64,000 bases of DNA from an uncultured Flavobacteriaceae bacterium (GTDB lineage Bacteria; Bacteroidota; Bacteroidia; Flavobacteriales; Flavobacteriaceae), in contig CAJWAA010000002.1 in NCBI GenBank assembly GCA_913020295.1, positions 62,001 to 126,000 of the forward strand. The letters run 5' to 3'. The position numbers were made by a program, and so were the translations under genes. Below the pieces are notes generated by a model. It was not told the origin of the DNA, ran no database searches, and was given only the letters and a program-made list of their open reading frames with translations. Of this stretch, positions 54,801 to 64,000 are shown one piece after another (the first letter of the stretch is position 1; each line of letters starts with the position of its first letter).

Positions 54801-57800
54801 TATTAGATCAGTGGGTATTTGTTAGAACCTATCGTTCAAACAATGTCGGTTTTGGCAATAGTTTTAGATATGAAATTTCAAAAGGACACGGTGGTGGTGG
54901 GAGATCTTACAGAGGAAAAATAAATTTGATATTGGCATATGACAGAAAACTAACCAATCAAGAGGTTCAAGACATATATCAAAGTTTGTCTCCAAGATTA
55001 AGTGGAAATGAGGTGCCTATTAATATTTCTAATTCACTCTCCCAAACATCAATTGACGAGGGAGTTTCAATTGAAACAAACGTGGGTATTTTAACTGCGA
55101 CAGACTCAGACTCAACCAATCTAACTTTCAGTCTGGTTAGTGGAAATGGGACCAATGATCAACATAATTCACTATTTACTGTGTCTGGCACACAACTATT
55201 GGTAGCTGGAGATATTGATTACGAAAATAACCCAACTTTGTATATCAATCTTCAAGTATCCGATGGTGAGAATACGCTAATTAAACCAATTATCATTAAT
55301 GTTAATGATAAAACTCCCCCAAGCCTGAATTTATCACATAATTTTAATAATGAAATAGTAAAAAATACTGACACTGTAACGATTACTGCCAATTTTTCTG
55401 AGGCTTTGATATCGACGCCTACATTTTCCATCACCGGAATAGCGACAAATGTTCTCATGACAGCTACAAATTCTCCTACCCAATGGATCTACAATTGGTA
55501 TGTCTCAAGTTCTGATGAAAAAGAAGTTACAGTTTTAGCAAGTGGAACAGACTTAGCCGGTAATCAATACACAGGAAATGAGAGTATTACATTTAAAATC
55601 GATAATACTGCTCCAACTGTTATTTTTTCTGACACTGATGAAAATGATATGATTTCTTCATCAGACATTGTTACCATAACTGCAAACTTGTCTGAGCCAA
55701 TCTCGGGTACACCAATTATAAATATAACTGGAATCGATTTGAATCAACCTATGGTTCAAACCAGCTCTAACACAATATGGACATATTCTTTACAAGTGAC
55801 ATCTACTTCAGTAAGTGTTGTTACTGTTAATGTGTCGGTTACTGATATAGCAGGAAATAGGTTATCAAATCAAAATCCTATAAGCTTTGTAATCGATAAT
55901 GAACCTCCTATAATTATTTTAAGTGACAATGATGATGGAGATGGAGTTTTGATAAAAGGCCAATCACTTGATTTTTATATTACAACAAATGAAGAGTTAT
56001 TAAATCCTCCAACTTTACATGAAAAAAGTATAAGATATTATAATTCCAATGGGAATGAATTTTCAAACGAAACTGATGAAGATCTTGTAATTGCTGATTT
56101 AACAGATCGTTTTTACAGATCATATAGTATTGTTAACACTGAAAGTTTAGTTTCAGGAGCAGTAACATTCACTATTCAGGCTACTGATAAACAAGGAAAC
56201 ACATCAACAACAACAAAAGTATATCAGATACACGGGCTAGAAATTGAGGCTCAATTATCTCATTCAGCTAACAGTAATTTAATTAACAGTAATCAAAATT
56301 TAACAATAACTGCAAATTTTAATCAATCTGTTGATATAGCATCAGTAAATATTGTAAAAAATAATATTACCCTTCTATCTAATCAGCTTATGACCGTAAC
56401 TAGCTCATCTGAATCAAAAACATGGACATATGATTTAGATCTGTCCGAATTAGATGGGAGTATATCCATTACAGTTTCATCAGTAGGTATTTATGGCAAT
56501 CAATATAGTGGTTCAACAAGTATTTCTTTAATGGTTGACAATGTGATACCAGAGGTCATTTCTATTTCTCATGACTTACCACCTCATAGGTTAAATACAG
56601 CAAATGATTCAGATCTAATCACTGCCTATGTTGAATTTACTAAGCCAATGAATCAGCCTAAAATTTCAATTACTGGTTTAGTTACAGATACAAACCTCAT
56701 TCTCACTCAAAAAACAAATAGTATATCTGGTACTTTTTGGAAATACTCGTTTAATGGAAGCGGCTTTGATAATTCAACAATAATTTCAGTTTCTGGGGAT
56801 GATTTTCCTGGAAACAGCTATCAAGGAAATGATATGTTGGAAATAAAAAAAGATATTACCCCAGCTAAACTTGATAAACTTGAATTATCTGGACCAAACA
56901 CATTACATCTTGAGTTTAGTGAGCCTGTTTTTTCTCAATCATCATCAATTACCATTGATCTAACAGCAAACTTTTTTGAAGCCTTCATATCAACAATAAC
57001 TAGCTCTTCAACTGAGAATTTAAATATACTATCGTATGATATATCTAGTACACTTTTATACCCAAGTCTTGATGTTAGTAATACCAGTATGTTAAACCGT
57101 TTATCATCTAATCCTTCTTCAACTTTATCTCCTAAAATTATAAATCTGAAACCCGTCAAAATCACCTTAAATAACACTAGTGATGAGGTGTTTCTTGATT
57201 TTGATGGTATTAATAAATTATCTGGTAAACTTACGATTCAGTTAGTTTCCCCAATATTTGACAACGTTGGTAATATAACAACCCTTCTTGAAAACAATGT
57301 TATTGAAATTGTTAATGATTCAGACTCAGACGGAGTCATGGATTCAATTGATCAATGTCCTGACACTCCTAGAGGAGATCAGGTTGATAATAAAGGATGT
57401 ACTCTTATAAATGATGATACAGATGGAGATGGTCTTCCTGATAGGATTGATCCTGATGATGATAATGATGGTATACCCGATATAAAAGAAATAGAATATG
57501 GAAGTAATCCATTAATAAAGGATTCTGATTTTGATGGTTTAGATGATCTTGAAGAAATTAATTTAGGAACAAAACCAAATAACTCAGATACCGATGGAGA
57601 TTCATATAATGATCTAGATGATGAATTCCCACTGGATCCAAGGGAGAATAGCGATAATGATAAAGACGGAATTGGAGATAATGCAGATGTTGATGATGAC
57701 AATGACGGTTTATCTGACAAAGAGGAAAAGATCTATGGAATTGATCCACTAAATCAAGATACTGATTCAGATGGACTCACTGATAGTCAAGAAATTATTC

Positions 57801-60800
57801 TTAGAACTGATCCCAATGATCCAGATACAGACGATGATGGTATTTTAGATGGTGCTGACTCAAATCCATTCTCTCCCTTTAAAGTAGCTGACTTTGATAG
57901 AGATGGACTTCCTGATGATATTGATCCAGATGATGATAACGATAATGTACGAGATACTTATGAGTATGCAATTGGCACTGACCCTTTCAACCCAGATACT
58001 GATGGTGATGGACTAAATGATGGCAGTGAACTACAAAGAAAAACAGATCCAAAAAATCCTGACACTGATGGTGATGGATATGTTGATCCTATTGATCACT
58101 TCCCCATAGATCCATTTGAATATATAGATTCTGATAGAGATGGTTTAGGAGATGTTTATGATCAAGATGACGATAATGACGGGGTTTCAGATATTGAAGA
58201 ACTCTCTAGAAGAACTGATCCTAAAAATGCAGATAGTGATGGCGATGGACTTACCGATTTTGAGGAAGTTGTGCTAGGCACAGATCCAAGAAGATCTGAT
58301 ACGGATAAAGATGGTCTTTCTGATAATCAAGAGAATGATATTGGTACTGATCCTCTTAACCCTGACAGTGATGGAGATGGTGTTGTTGATGGTGATGATA
58401 AACTTCCCAACAATGCTGATGAAGATTTTGATAGTGATGAGGATGGAATTGGTGATAATAAAGACCCCGACGATGATAATGATGGTTCACTTGATGCTGA
58501 GGAACTATTAAACGGAACGGATCCTTTAAACCCCGATACGGATGGAGATGGATCCAATGACGGGGAGGAAGTCAAACGAGAGACAGATCCATTAAATCCT
58601 GATACTGATGGTGATGGTATTTTAGATGGGGAGGATGACTTCCCATTAGATCCAAACAGAGCTGATGATGCTGATGGAGACGGTATCCCTGACGATGAAG
58701 ATACAGATGACGACAATGATGGTTTACTAGATACACTAGAAGCTACCTTGGGAACAAATCCTGAAAAGCCAGATACAGACGATGACGGACTGAGCGATTA
58801 TGACGAAGTTGAATTAGACACAGATCCGCTTAACCCAGATACTGATGGCGATGTACTAACTGACAATGAGGAGATTGAAAATAAGACTAATCCATTGAGT
58901 CCAGATTCAGACCAAGATGGACTTACAGATGGAATGGAAATATTAAATAAAACCGATCCAAATAATCCAGATACGGATGGAGATGGAATAAAGGACGGAT
59001 TAGATCAACTTCCTCTTAACGCTCAAGAAAGTAGAGATCATGATGGTGATGGAATCGGTGATGAAAAAGATGATGATGATGATAATGATGGGGTTTCTGA
59101 CCAGGATGAGGAAAAAATAGGAACTAACCCATTTAACCCTGACAGTGATGAGGACGGTTTAAGTGATGGTCAGGAGGTCAATAGAAGAACTAATCCACTT
59201 AAAAAAGATACTGATGGTGATGGTGTTATTGATACAGATGATAACTTTCCATTGGATGACAAGGAATCAATAGATACGGACAGAGATGGTATAGGTAATA
59301 ATTCAGACTCAGATGATGATAATGACAATATTACAGATGATAAGGAGATTGAGTTGGGTACGGATCCATTAAAATCAGATAGTGACTCCGATGGATTAAA
59401 AGATGGTGATGAGATTGAGGCACAAACAGATCCTCTTAACCCTGATAGTGATGGTGATGGTTCTCCTGATGGAAGTGATGACTTCCCACTGGATCCAAAT
59501 ATTTCTGTTGATAGTGATAGAGATGGCGTTTCTGATCAAAAAGAAAAAGAGATCAGAACCAACCCTGAGAACCCAGATACAGATGGAGATGGATCCAATG
59601 ACGGGGAGGAGTTAGCTCGAGGAACGAATCCAAGAGATATTGACAGTGATGATGATGGCATTATTGATAGTGATGATGATCTTCCTTTAGACCCAAATGA
59701 ATCAGTAGACACCGACAAAGATGGAATAGGAGATAATTCAGATACAGACGATGATGGAGATGGAATTGAGGATGAAATTGAAATATCTGAGGGTACAGAT
59801 CCAAAAATGAAAGATAGTGACGGAGATGGAATTGAAGACTTTGATGAAAAAAATCTTGGTACTGATCCGTTAAATTCAGATACTGATAATGATGGAATAG
59901 TTGACGGAGAAGAGCTTGAGATTAAAACTGATCCTTCAAATCCAGACACTGACGAAGATGGAACCATAGACGGTGAAGATCAGCTTCCACTTGATGCAGA
60001 GGGTAGTAACGATAATGATGGAGATGGAATTAAGGACGAGCAAGATCCTGATGATGATAATGATGGACTAACAGATAATCAAGAGGCTTCTCAAAATACT
60101 GATCCTTTAAATCCAGATTCTGATGGAGACGGGGTATCTGACGGGGATGAAATTAAATTAAATTCTAATCCAAATAATATTGATACTGATGGTGACGGTT
60201 TGAATGACGGAGTTGAGGTATCGATGTCGACCGATCCTACAAGTAGGGACTCTGATGGAGATGGAATATCAGATTCAGAAGACTCTTTTCCACTAGACCC
60301 ATATGAAAGCGTAGATACTGATGGAGATGGTATTGGAGATGACGATGATTTGGATGATGATAACGATGGACTATCAGATAGTACTGAGACAAAATATGGA
60401 ACAAACCCTTTAGTTGATGATTCTGACAAGGATGGTTCCACCGATGGAGAGGAAATTAGACTTAATACTGATCCTTTAAATAATGATTCCGATGGTGATC
60501 AAACACTTGATGGTGAGGATGATTTCCCATTAAATCCTGATGAAAGCACTGACTCTGACTATGATGGTATTGGAAATAATACAGACACTGATGATGATAA
60601 TGATGGAGTCTTGGACATTATAGATAATTTCCCAACAGATGCATCCGAAGTAAATGATATAGATGGTGATGGAGTTGGAAACAATTCAGATATTGATGAT
60701 GACAATGATGGTGTTAGTGATTTTACTGAAATGCAATTTTTGGCAATTATGCAACCAGTGGACATATCTTTTCTACCTTCTATTAGATCATCAAACTCTG

Positions 60801-62425
60801 ATACCATTAACGATGGTGCTCAAAATAGAAGAAGAGCTTATAATCCATTTAGAGGTGTTGGGAAATGGAAGATTCGTAAAAGTATCTCTGGTGGGGCTGA
60901 CGCTCACCTATTCACAATTAAAAATGGTGAACCTGGATCAAAAAAAGAAGACTTTGAAAACTATAGTCAAAGGTCAAAAGTGTTTAGAAATCGAATTTAT
61001 GGGGATGACGAAGGTGAGGAGGAGGAAACAGATGAGGGAGGAACATTAGCCTTTATAAATCCACCTGATCCAAACAACCCTCAAGATCATAATAAAGATG
61101 GAATTTATGAAGTAGTTGTAGGCTACGTTAATACTGAGATGGGATCAACTGAAGTACCAATTCCAGATGTTCCTTTAAATATATCTTTTACTGATTCAAC
61201 AAATTTAGATGTAGCAAACTTAAAAACTAATCCTACCAAGCTTGAAGAAGTTGATTCAGACCTTATTCAGTCAGATACAGATGCAGATGGAATTGTAAAT
61301 TCTATTGACGATGATGATGATGGAGATGGTATCGATAGTAGATATGAAGCAACTATGTCAAATCCTTTTTCTGCAAGAGGGACTAGATCTAGAAGTGATG
61401 ACTTTGACGGAGACGGTATAGTAGATTCGTTGGATCCAGATGATGAAAATGATGGGATTTTTACTCAATACGAGAATCCAGATCCAAATGGAGATAGAAA
61501 TTCAAGCGATGCAATTGATACAGACAATGACGGTCTGCCTGATTTTATGGATGATGATGATGATGGTGATGGAATTCTAACGGTTCTTGAGGGATCGGAT
61601 ATTAATTCAGATGGAAATCCGAATGATTCAGTGGATTCCGACCTTGACGGTATTTATGATTATATAGACTATGATGATGATAATGATGGTGTACCAACAT
61701 CACTTGAATTAGGGGATGACAAATCTTACAAGGATTCTGATTACGACGGGATACCAGACTATTTGGATACTGACGATGATAATGACGGTATCCTAACTAG
61801 TTTGGAGATAGATATTGAGGCTGAAGATTTTCAATCTAGACTTATTGATTTAGATAATGATGGAAAACCCAATTATCTTGATACAGATGATGATGGAGAT
61901 GGCATACAGTCTATTGATGAGGATCGTAATTTAAATGGTAACCCTGCTGATGATGATCTTGACGGGGACGGTTTGATTGATGCCTATGACTCAATAAATT
62001 CTGATTGTGATCAAGACGGGGTTATGGATGAGCGAGATGCTGAAAATTGTAATCCTTATAATGATAGTGATGGAGATGGGTTCTCCAATCTTGATGAAAT
62101 TAGTTGTGGCGTAAATCCTAATGACTCCTTTAGTGTTTGCCAGGATTTTGCTTCAATTGGTCTTAAGATTACCGATTTTTTCTCACCCAATGGAGACGGT
62201 ATAAATGATCAATGGGCAGATGAGTCCTTTTTGAGATATCCGGACAATGAAGTGTGGATTTATAATAGATCTGGACAATTGATCTTCAACCAAACAAACT
62301 ATCAAAATAATTGGAATGGACAATTTAACAATGAGGACCTTCCCGAGGGTAGTTATTATTATTTAATTGATTTCAATAGGAATGGTAACCCTGATTATGA
62401 GGGTATTATCTATTTAGCTAGATAA
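51863..62425 (+). CDS. Giant LamG/cadherin/Ig-like/TSP3 surface protein with T9SS type B sorting domain
   Basis: The protein has 3,520 residues. A signal peptide ([19 protein letters not shown]) is followed by LamG/concanavalin-like domains (about 23-253, 256-463, 496-723), a cadherin domain (about 728-830), another LamG-like domain (about 841-1046), a second cadherin (about 1053-1150) and Ig-like repeats (about 1151-1816). A very long TSP3-type calcium-binding region follows (about 1817-2956, repeating [12 protein letters not shown] and DDDNDG motifs). Next come the [14 protein letters not shown] cadherin-like module (about 2987-3110), more TSP3 (about 3131-3416) and a gliding-motility-type (type B) T9SS sorting domain ([13 protein letters not shown] to the end). 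The porP/sprF gene follows 3 bp after the stop. Likely a calcium-stiffened, surface-displayed glycan-binding adhesin; binding is inferred from the domains. Confidence 0.88.
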   Translation: MLRPLTSIILFFVSFLIFGNSTPAPVVSLHIDANNLESYNENLNPTTIFDLSGSENHLKFNGGVIFVSDPNEFNYFEFDGASDYLSLVDTNNNFNNDPNVDGNYTIHMKVKIPYDSQFGNMISLGRAGTTFNGEFIFYNTSDGKIGFWDYYTSNGGMGFRDSNENVRSNSSIIDDSWKNITFVKSGITGKYFIDGELDRTVTGDNNITYTNSKYLYVGGDVRDSNDWFKGKISLIKIFNDALSENQVSSLSSMVTPTNYLNFNGGNISVPNNSIVDLGDNDDFTLEAWIKIIESPDSGSSDGNHSSANRNYIFERKNDWSFYTVNINGQVFLSGRLRLDYSGQWPGIQTTEPLETNRWYHVAFTNQLDGSSGVQKLIIDGEEKKTNNYTKTTGAGLTNTSNKIGIGASLWNETPSNQFKGNIADPRIWKTARSAQEIQSSMTSTIEPNENLLLNYKLDEGSGSSIVKNNSTSELDGSLIGVEGSEYTWGTTSLNSQGNLLFHYDFSDTNTFNQNTMTISDLSGNNNHGVVVDNSRVFYEPGENAFDFGDGSGIGIDNLNYITGDSDQLENFTIQAKIKAQLEGGTRQRIILSFDRSAVFRFGIGNDDNSTKSAAAGKLALSFTNSDGTYDKYDTGFTGDLRDNQWHDVMIRFEANKPYGLNYYVDGVLTYSDPTAYAPIGNQPTSETPRYGIVGNGSEAANPAWSMSPNDPFKGWIREIKMSNYTGSSSPTDISLSSTTVLENVSNSSVVATIAAVDTEISDIHTFSLIDSNDSRDDDNGSFTISGTSLIINTSPDYETKSSYNIYINVNDGTYNFAKAFTVSVTNVNEAPSDLGLINNPAIPTDGLILFLDASNSNSYPGNGNTWFDLSGQNAHAEATTLPPFGLNGSQIKNFDFDVNSHGFNSLDLSQEYRDLIVIKKLENGGGIKSVFGHYDFQDDSFRINQGQLKLTSSIDTNDWQHGSTSDVFVNGSFITQNTNVLDQWVFVRTYRSNNVGFGNSFRYEISKGHGGGGRSYRGKINLILAYDRKLTNQEVQDIYQSLSPRLSGNEVPINISNSLSQTSIDEGVSIETNVGILTATDSDSTNLTFSLVSGNGTNDQHNSLFTVSGTQLLVAGDIDYENNPTLYINLQVSDGENTLIKPIIINVNDKTPPSLNLSHNFNNEIVKNTDTVTITANFSEALISTPTFSITGIATNVLMTATNSPTQWIYNWYVSSSDEKEVTVLASGTDLAGNQYTGNESITFKIDNTAPTVIFSDTDENDMISSSDIVTITANLSEPISGTPIINITGIDLNQPMVQTSSNTIWTYSLQVTSTSVSVVTVNVSVTDIAGNRLSNQNPISFVIDNEPPIIILSDNDDGDGVLIKGQSLDFYITTNEELLNPPTLHEKSIRYYNSNGNEFSNETDEDLVIADLTDRFYRSYSIVNTESLVSGAVTFTIQATDKQGNTSTTTKVYQIHGLEIEAQLSHSANSNLINSNQNLTITANFNQSVDIASVNIVKNNITLLSNQLMTVTSSSESKTWTYDLDLSELDGSISITVSSVGIYGNQYSGSTSISLMVDNVIPEVISISHDLPPHRLNTANDSDLITAYVEFTKPMNQPKISITGLVTDTNLILTQKTNSISGTFWKYSFNGSGFDNSTIISVSGDDFPGNSYQGNDMLEIKKDITPAKLDKLELSGPNTLHLEFSEPVFSQSSSITIDLTANFFEAFISTITSSSTENLNILSYDISSTLLYPSLDVSNTSMLNRLSSNPSSTLSPKIINLKPVKITLNNTSDEVFLDFDGINKLSGKLTIQLVSPIFDNVGNITTLLENNVIEIVNDSDSDGVMDSIDQCPDTPRGDQVDNKGCTLINDDTDGDGLPDRIDPDDDNDGIPDIKEIEYGSNPLIKDSDFDGLDDLEEINLGTKPNNSDTDGDSYNDLDDEFPLDPRENSDNDKDGIGDNADVDDDNDGLSDKEEKIYGIDPLNQDTDSDGLTDSQEIILRTDPNDPDTDDDGILDGADSNPFSPFKVADFDRDGLPDDIDPDDDNDNVRDTYEYAIGTDPFNPDTDGDGLNDGSELQRKTDPKNPDTDGDGYVDPIDHFPIDPFEYIDSDRDGLGDVYDQDDDNDGVSDIEELSRRTDPKNADSDGDGLTDFEEVVLGTDPRRSDTDKDGLSDNQENDIGTDPLNPDSDGDGVVDGDDKLPNNADEDFDSDEDGIGDNKDPDDDNDGSLDAEELLNGTDPLNPDTDGDGSNDGEEVKRETDPLNPDTDGDGILDGEDDFPLDPNRADDADGDGIPDDEDTDDDNDGLLDTLEATLGTNPEKPDTDDDGLSDYDEVELDTDPLNPDTDGDVLTDNEEIENKTNPLSPDSDQDGLTDGMEILNKTDPNNPDTDGDGIKDGLDQLPLNAQESRDHDGDGIGDEKDDDDDNDGVSDQDEEKIGTNPFNPDSDEDGLSDGQEVNRRTNPLKKDTDGDGVIDTDDNFPLDDKESIDTDRDGIGNNSDSDDDNDNITDDKEIELGTDPLKSDSDSDGLKDGDEIEAQTDPLNPDSDGDGSPDGSDDFPLDPNISVDSDRDGVSDQKEKEIRTNPENPDTDGDGSNDGEELARGTNPRDIDSDDDGIIDSDDDLPLDPNESVDTDKDGIGDNSDTDDDGDGIEDEIEISEGTDPKMKDSDGDGIEDFDEKNLGTDPLNSDTDNDGIVDGEELEIKTDPSNPDTDEDGTIDGEDQLPLDAEGSNDNDGDGIKDEQDPDDDNDGLTDNQEASQNTDPLNPDSDGDGVSDGDEIKLNSNPNNIDTDGDGLNDGVEVSMSTDPTSRDSDGDGISDSEDSFPLDPYESVDTDGDGIGDDDDLDDDNDGLSDSTETKYGTNPLVDDSDKDGSTDGEEIRLNTDPLNNDSDGDQTLDGEDDFPLNPDESTDSDYDGIGNNTDTDDDNDGVLDIIDNFPTDASEVNDIDGDGVGNNSDIDDDNDGVSDFTEMQFLAIMQPVDISFLPSIRSSNSDTINDGAQNRRRAYNPFRGVGKWKIRKSISGGADAHLFTIKNGEPGSKKEDFENYSQRSKVFRNRIYGDDEGEEEETDEGGTLAFINPPDPNNPQDHNKDGIYEVVVGYVNTEMGSTEVPIPDVPLNISFTDSTNLDVANLKTNPTKLEEVDSDLIQSDTDADGIVNSIDDDDDGDGIDSRYEATMSNPFSARGTRSRSDDFDGDGIVDSLDPDDENDGIFTQYENPDPNGDRNSSDAIDTDNDGLPDFMDDDDDGDGILTVLEGSDINSDGNPNDSVDSDLDGIYDYIDYDDDNDGVPTSLELGDDKSYKDSDYDGIPDYLDTDDDNDGILTSLEIDIEAEDFQSRLIDLDNDGKPNYLDTDDDGDGIQSIDEDRNLNGNPADDDLDGDGLIDAYDSINSDCDQDGVMDERDAENCNPYNDSDGDGFSNLDEISCGVNPNDSFSVCQDFASIGLKITDFFSPNGDGINDQWADESFLRYPDNEVWIYNRSGQLIFNQTNYQNNWNGQFNNEDLPEGSYYYLIDFNRNGNPDYEGIIYLAR
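57311..60730 (+). repeat. Coding TSP3 (Asp-rich, calcium-binding) repeat array
   Basis: About 3.4 kb of the giant gene codes an unbroken run of Asp-rich loops of the form DxDxDGxxD, alternating with [12 protein letters not shown], FPLDPxES and DDDNDG phrases. The DNA repeats are diverged, so this is an old array maintained by selection rather than a fresh expansion. Each loop can bind calcium in known TSP3 proteins. Confidence 0.9.
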
Positions 62426-62428
62426 TAA

Positions 62429-63337
62429 ATGATTTTACGTTTTCTATTTTTAATATTACCAGCTGTAATCTTTTGCCAACAAGATGGTTACCTCTCGCTA
62501 TATAACTTTAATATGAACTTAATCAATCCTGCGTTCGCAGGGTCTGACGGAAGTCATGTTTTATCGCTTATATCAAGAAATCAATGGAATACTATTGATG
62601 ATAGCCCAAAAACAACAGGACTATCTTATTCTCTATCAACCAAAAAAAATGTTGGGTTAGGAGTTTCAATTATTACTGACAGAATTTTTATCGAAAATCA
62701 AACCATGATAACCATTGATTTTTCTTATAAACTCACTTTGAATAACGATGGTGCAGTTTTTTTTGGAATAAAGGGTGGTGGAAATTCATACAGTGCTGAT
62801 CCAACTCCTTTATCAGGTTTTTCAGAAACTCCTGATCCCGCTCAAAAATCCTTAAGTAGATTTAATCCCAACATGGGTGTTGGTATTTTGTTTAGGATGG
62901 GAAAGTTTTGGTTCTCCGGTTCAATGCCCAGATTATTTAATTCAAAAAGAGATGATGATATTGTAATTCAGTCAAGGGATAGAATCCATGTTTACCTTGC
63001 TGGTGGAGCAGCGTTTAACATCAATGAAGATTTTGCTGTTAGACCCAACCTAATCTACAGGAAAGGAAAAGGACTTCCAAATTCAATTGACTTTGCCAGT
63101 TGGGTTTCTTATCTCAACAAATTTGATCTTGGAATTTCTTTTAAATCAGGTTCTGTTTTTTCATTTCTTGCTTCTGTTGGTTTGGGTGAAAACGTATCAA
63201 TAGCTTATGCCTACGATACGTATAGAAATCCAACACTTTCAGGTCTTAACTTGAGTGGACATGAACTAGCAATACGTTTTAACCTAGGGGAGAGTGCACC
63301 TGACGACTCCAATATCAAAGAAAGTGTTGAGGAATAA
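62429..63337 (+). CDS. PorP/SprF family type IX secretion membrane protein
   Basis: A 302-residue outer-membrane-type protein with a signal peptide (MILRFLFLILPAVIFC). DGYLSLYNFNMNLINPAFAGSDG and LISRNQWNTIDDSPKTTGLSYS are the family signature, followed by repeated beta strands (GVGISIITDR-like, FSYKLTL, GVGILFRMG). Members are encoded next to cargo with type B sorting domains and are needed for their secretion or anchoring (SprF with SprB in Flavobacterium). It begins 3 bp after the giant gene, so it is surely its dedicated partner. Confidence 0.95.
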   Translation: MILRFLFLILPAVIFCQQDGYLSLYNFNMNLINPAFAGSDGSHVLSLISRNQWNTIDDSPKTTGLSYSLSTKKNVGLGVSIITDRIFIENQTMITIDFSYKLTLNNDGAVFFGIKGGGNSYSADPTPLSGFSETPDPAQKSLSRFNPNMGVGILFRMGKFWFSGSMPRLFNSKRDDDIVIQSRDRIHVYLAGGAAFNINEDFAVRPNLIYRKGKGLPNSIDFASWVSYLNKFDLGISFKSGSVFSFLASVGLGENVSIAYAYDTYRNPTLSGLNLSGHELAIRFNLGESAPDDSNIKESVEE

Positions 63338-63433
63338 TATTTTGTTTTTATATTTTTACAAATATCAGTTAGTGAAAAAAAGCTATTTTTTAAAATAAAA
63401 ATGTTATTTATTAATAAGTAAGAAATTGATTTA

Positions 63434-64000
63434 ATGAATGAAATCATAAATTATTTTGAAAATATTCCTTCTTTACATCGGAGTTTATTGATTGTAGGGG
63501 GTATAAGTTTCTTTTGGTTTTTGGAAGGACTTTTTCCTTTGGTAAAATTCAATTATAAAAAATTGCGTCATGCCATTCCAAATTTATTTTTCACACTTAC
63601 AACCATTCTTATAAACTTGTCAATGGCTTTTTTACTTTTGAGTACGTCCGACTGGAGTGCTAACAATAATTTTGGATTATTACAATGGATTGCTGGTTTA
63701 CCCCTTTGGGCTGAAGTTATTTTAGGTGTTTTACTGCTAGATTTAGTCGGCGCATATTTGCCCCACTACACTGAACATCAAATCAAACCTTTATGGATGA
63801 TACATCTGGTTCACCACAGTGACCCCAATGTAGACACAACTACAGCAAATAGGCACCACCCCCTTGAAAGTATTGTCAGATTTTTCTTTACACTGTTTGG
63901 TGTTTTTATTTTAGGCGCTTCTATTGGTATAATTATGCTATATCAGGCTTTGTCGATTTTATCTACCCAGTTCAATCATGCTAATATCAGCTTACCAAAA
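63434..64000 (+). CDS. Sterol desaturase/fatty acid hydroxylase family protein, 3'-truncated
   Basis: The frame opens with ATG at 63434 (MNEIINYFENIPSLHRSLL) and runs off the window after 189 codons. Hydrophobic segments at about 18-38, 50-70 and 90-108 indicate an integral membrane di-iron enzyme. The His clusters HYTEH, HLVHHSD and NRHHPLES fit the family, which hydroxylates or desaturates lipids; QFNHANI begins a further cluster. It is 96 bp after porP/sprF and probably not part of that operon. The lipid substrate is unknown. Confidence 0.85.
   Translation, partial: MNEIINYFENIPSLHRSLLIVGGISFFWFLEGLFPLVKFNYKKLRHAIPNLFFTLTTILINLSMAFLLLSTSDWSANNNFGLLQWIAGLPLWAEVILGVLLLDLVGAYLPHYTEHQIKPLWMIHLVHHSDPNVDTTTANRHHPLESIVRFFFTLFGVFILGASIGIIMLYQALSILSTQFNHANISLPK

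Noticed and set aside
57311-60730. Dense direct repeats that could suggest a CRISPR array or satellite DNA
   Set aside because: The repeats are in one open frame, differ in sequence and length, and encode TSP3 calcium loops; there are no constant repeats with unique spacers.

Overview
The window is AT-rich DNA from a marine-type Bacteroidetes, most likely a flavobacterium. The evidence is the type IX secretion system (T9SS) C-terminal sorting domains of both the A and the B type, a PorP/SprF protein, many lipoproteins with short SPII signals, several glycan-degrading enzymes and sulfatases, and -7 promoter elements of the form TAnnTTTG. Species cannot be named from sequence alone. No tRNA, rRNA, CRISPR array, insertion sequence or SusC/SusD pair was seen.

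Layout. (1) 1-15.7 kb: the end of a DUF2911 gene, then a surface-protein operon: a 2,496-residue YadA-head-like repeat protein with a tail-fibre/S74-type C-terminus, a 2,279-residue Ig-like/lectin/TSP3/cadherin protein with a type A sorting domain, and a small FN3-like lipoprotein. (2) 15.9-19.4 kb: an inositol cluster with myo-inositol oxygenase, an IolG-like dehydrogenase and a sodium/solute symporter. (3) 19.6-22.4 kb: an M3 metallopeptidase lipoprotein and a LysE-type exporter. (4) 22.4-32.6 kb: a sulfated amino-sugar glycan locus with a secreted beta-propeller protein, a SIS protein, a GH20 hexosaminidase, three sulfatases and YjbQ. (5) 32.7-40.7 kb: a putative alpha/alpha-toroid lyase-like protein, a glycerophosphodiesterase lipoprotein, and a convergent operon of an SSS symporter, glpK, glpD and glpF. 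(6) 40.8-51.8 kb: a Tat-exported Gfo/Idh/MocA protein, a SOUL protein, then a tight L-fucose operon: sialidase-like protein, SDR, FAH-family hydrolase, GH29 fucosidase, lactonase, second SDR, FucP-like permease, mutarotase and a sulfatase. (7) 51.8-63.3 kb: a 3,520-residue LamG/cadherin/Ig-like/TSP3 protein with a type B sorting domain, followed by PorP/SprF. (8) The right edge cuts a sterol-desaturase-family gene.

How it fits together. The central 25 kb reads as scavenging of sulfated glycans carrying fucose, N-acetylhexosamine and possibly sialic acid. Sulfatases and exo-glycosidases at the surface or in the periplasm release monosaccharides. Fucose enters through FucP and is oxidised by the non-phosphorylated route to pyruvate and lactate, but the L-fuconate dehydratase step is not encoded here. 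Glycerol, glycerophosphodiesters and inositol are handled by neighbouring operons, so the region looks like a kit for debris from algal or animal mucus and membranes. The two giant-protein loci bracketing it share a rare cadherin-like module and TSP3 repeats, and look like related calcium-dependent adhesins.

Most notable: a 1,089-bp perfect in-frame duplication inside the first giant gene, a lectin-like domain inserted inside an Ig-like repeat of the second, a roughly 1,100-residue TSP3 array in the third, and a putative L-fucose dehydrogenase whose catalytic Lys position is Cys.
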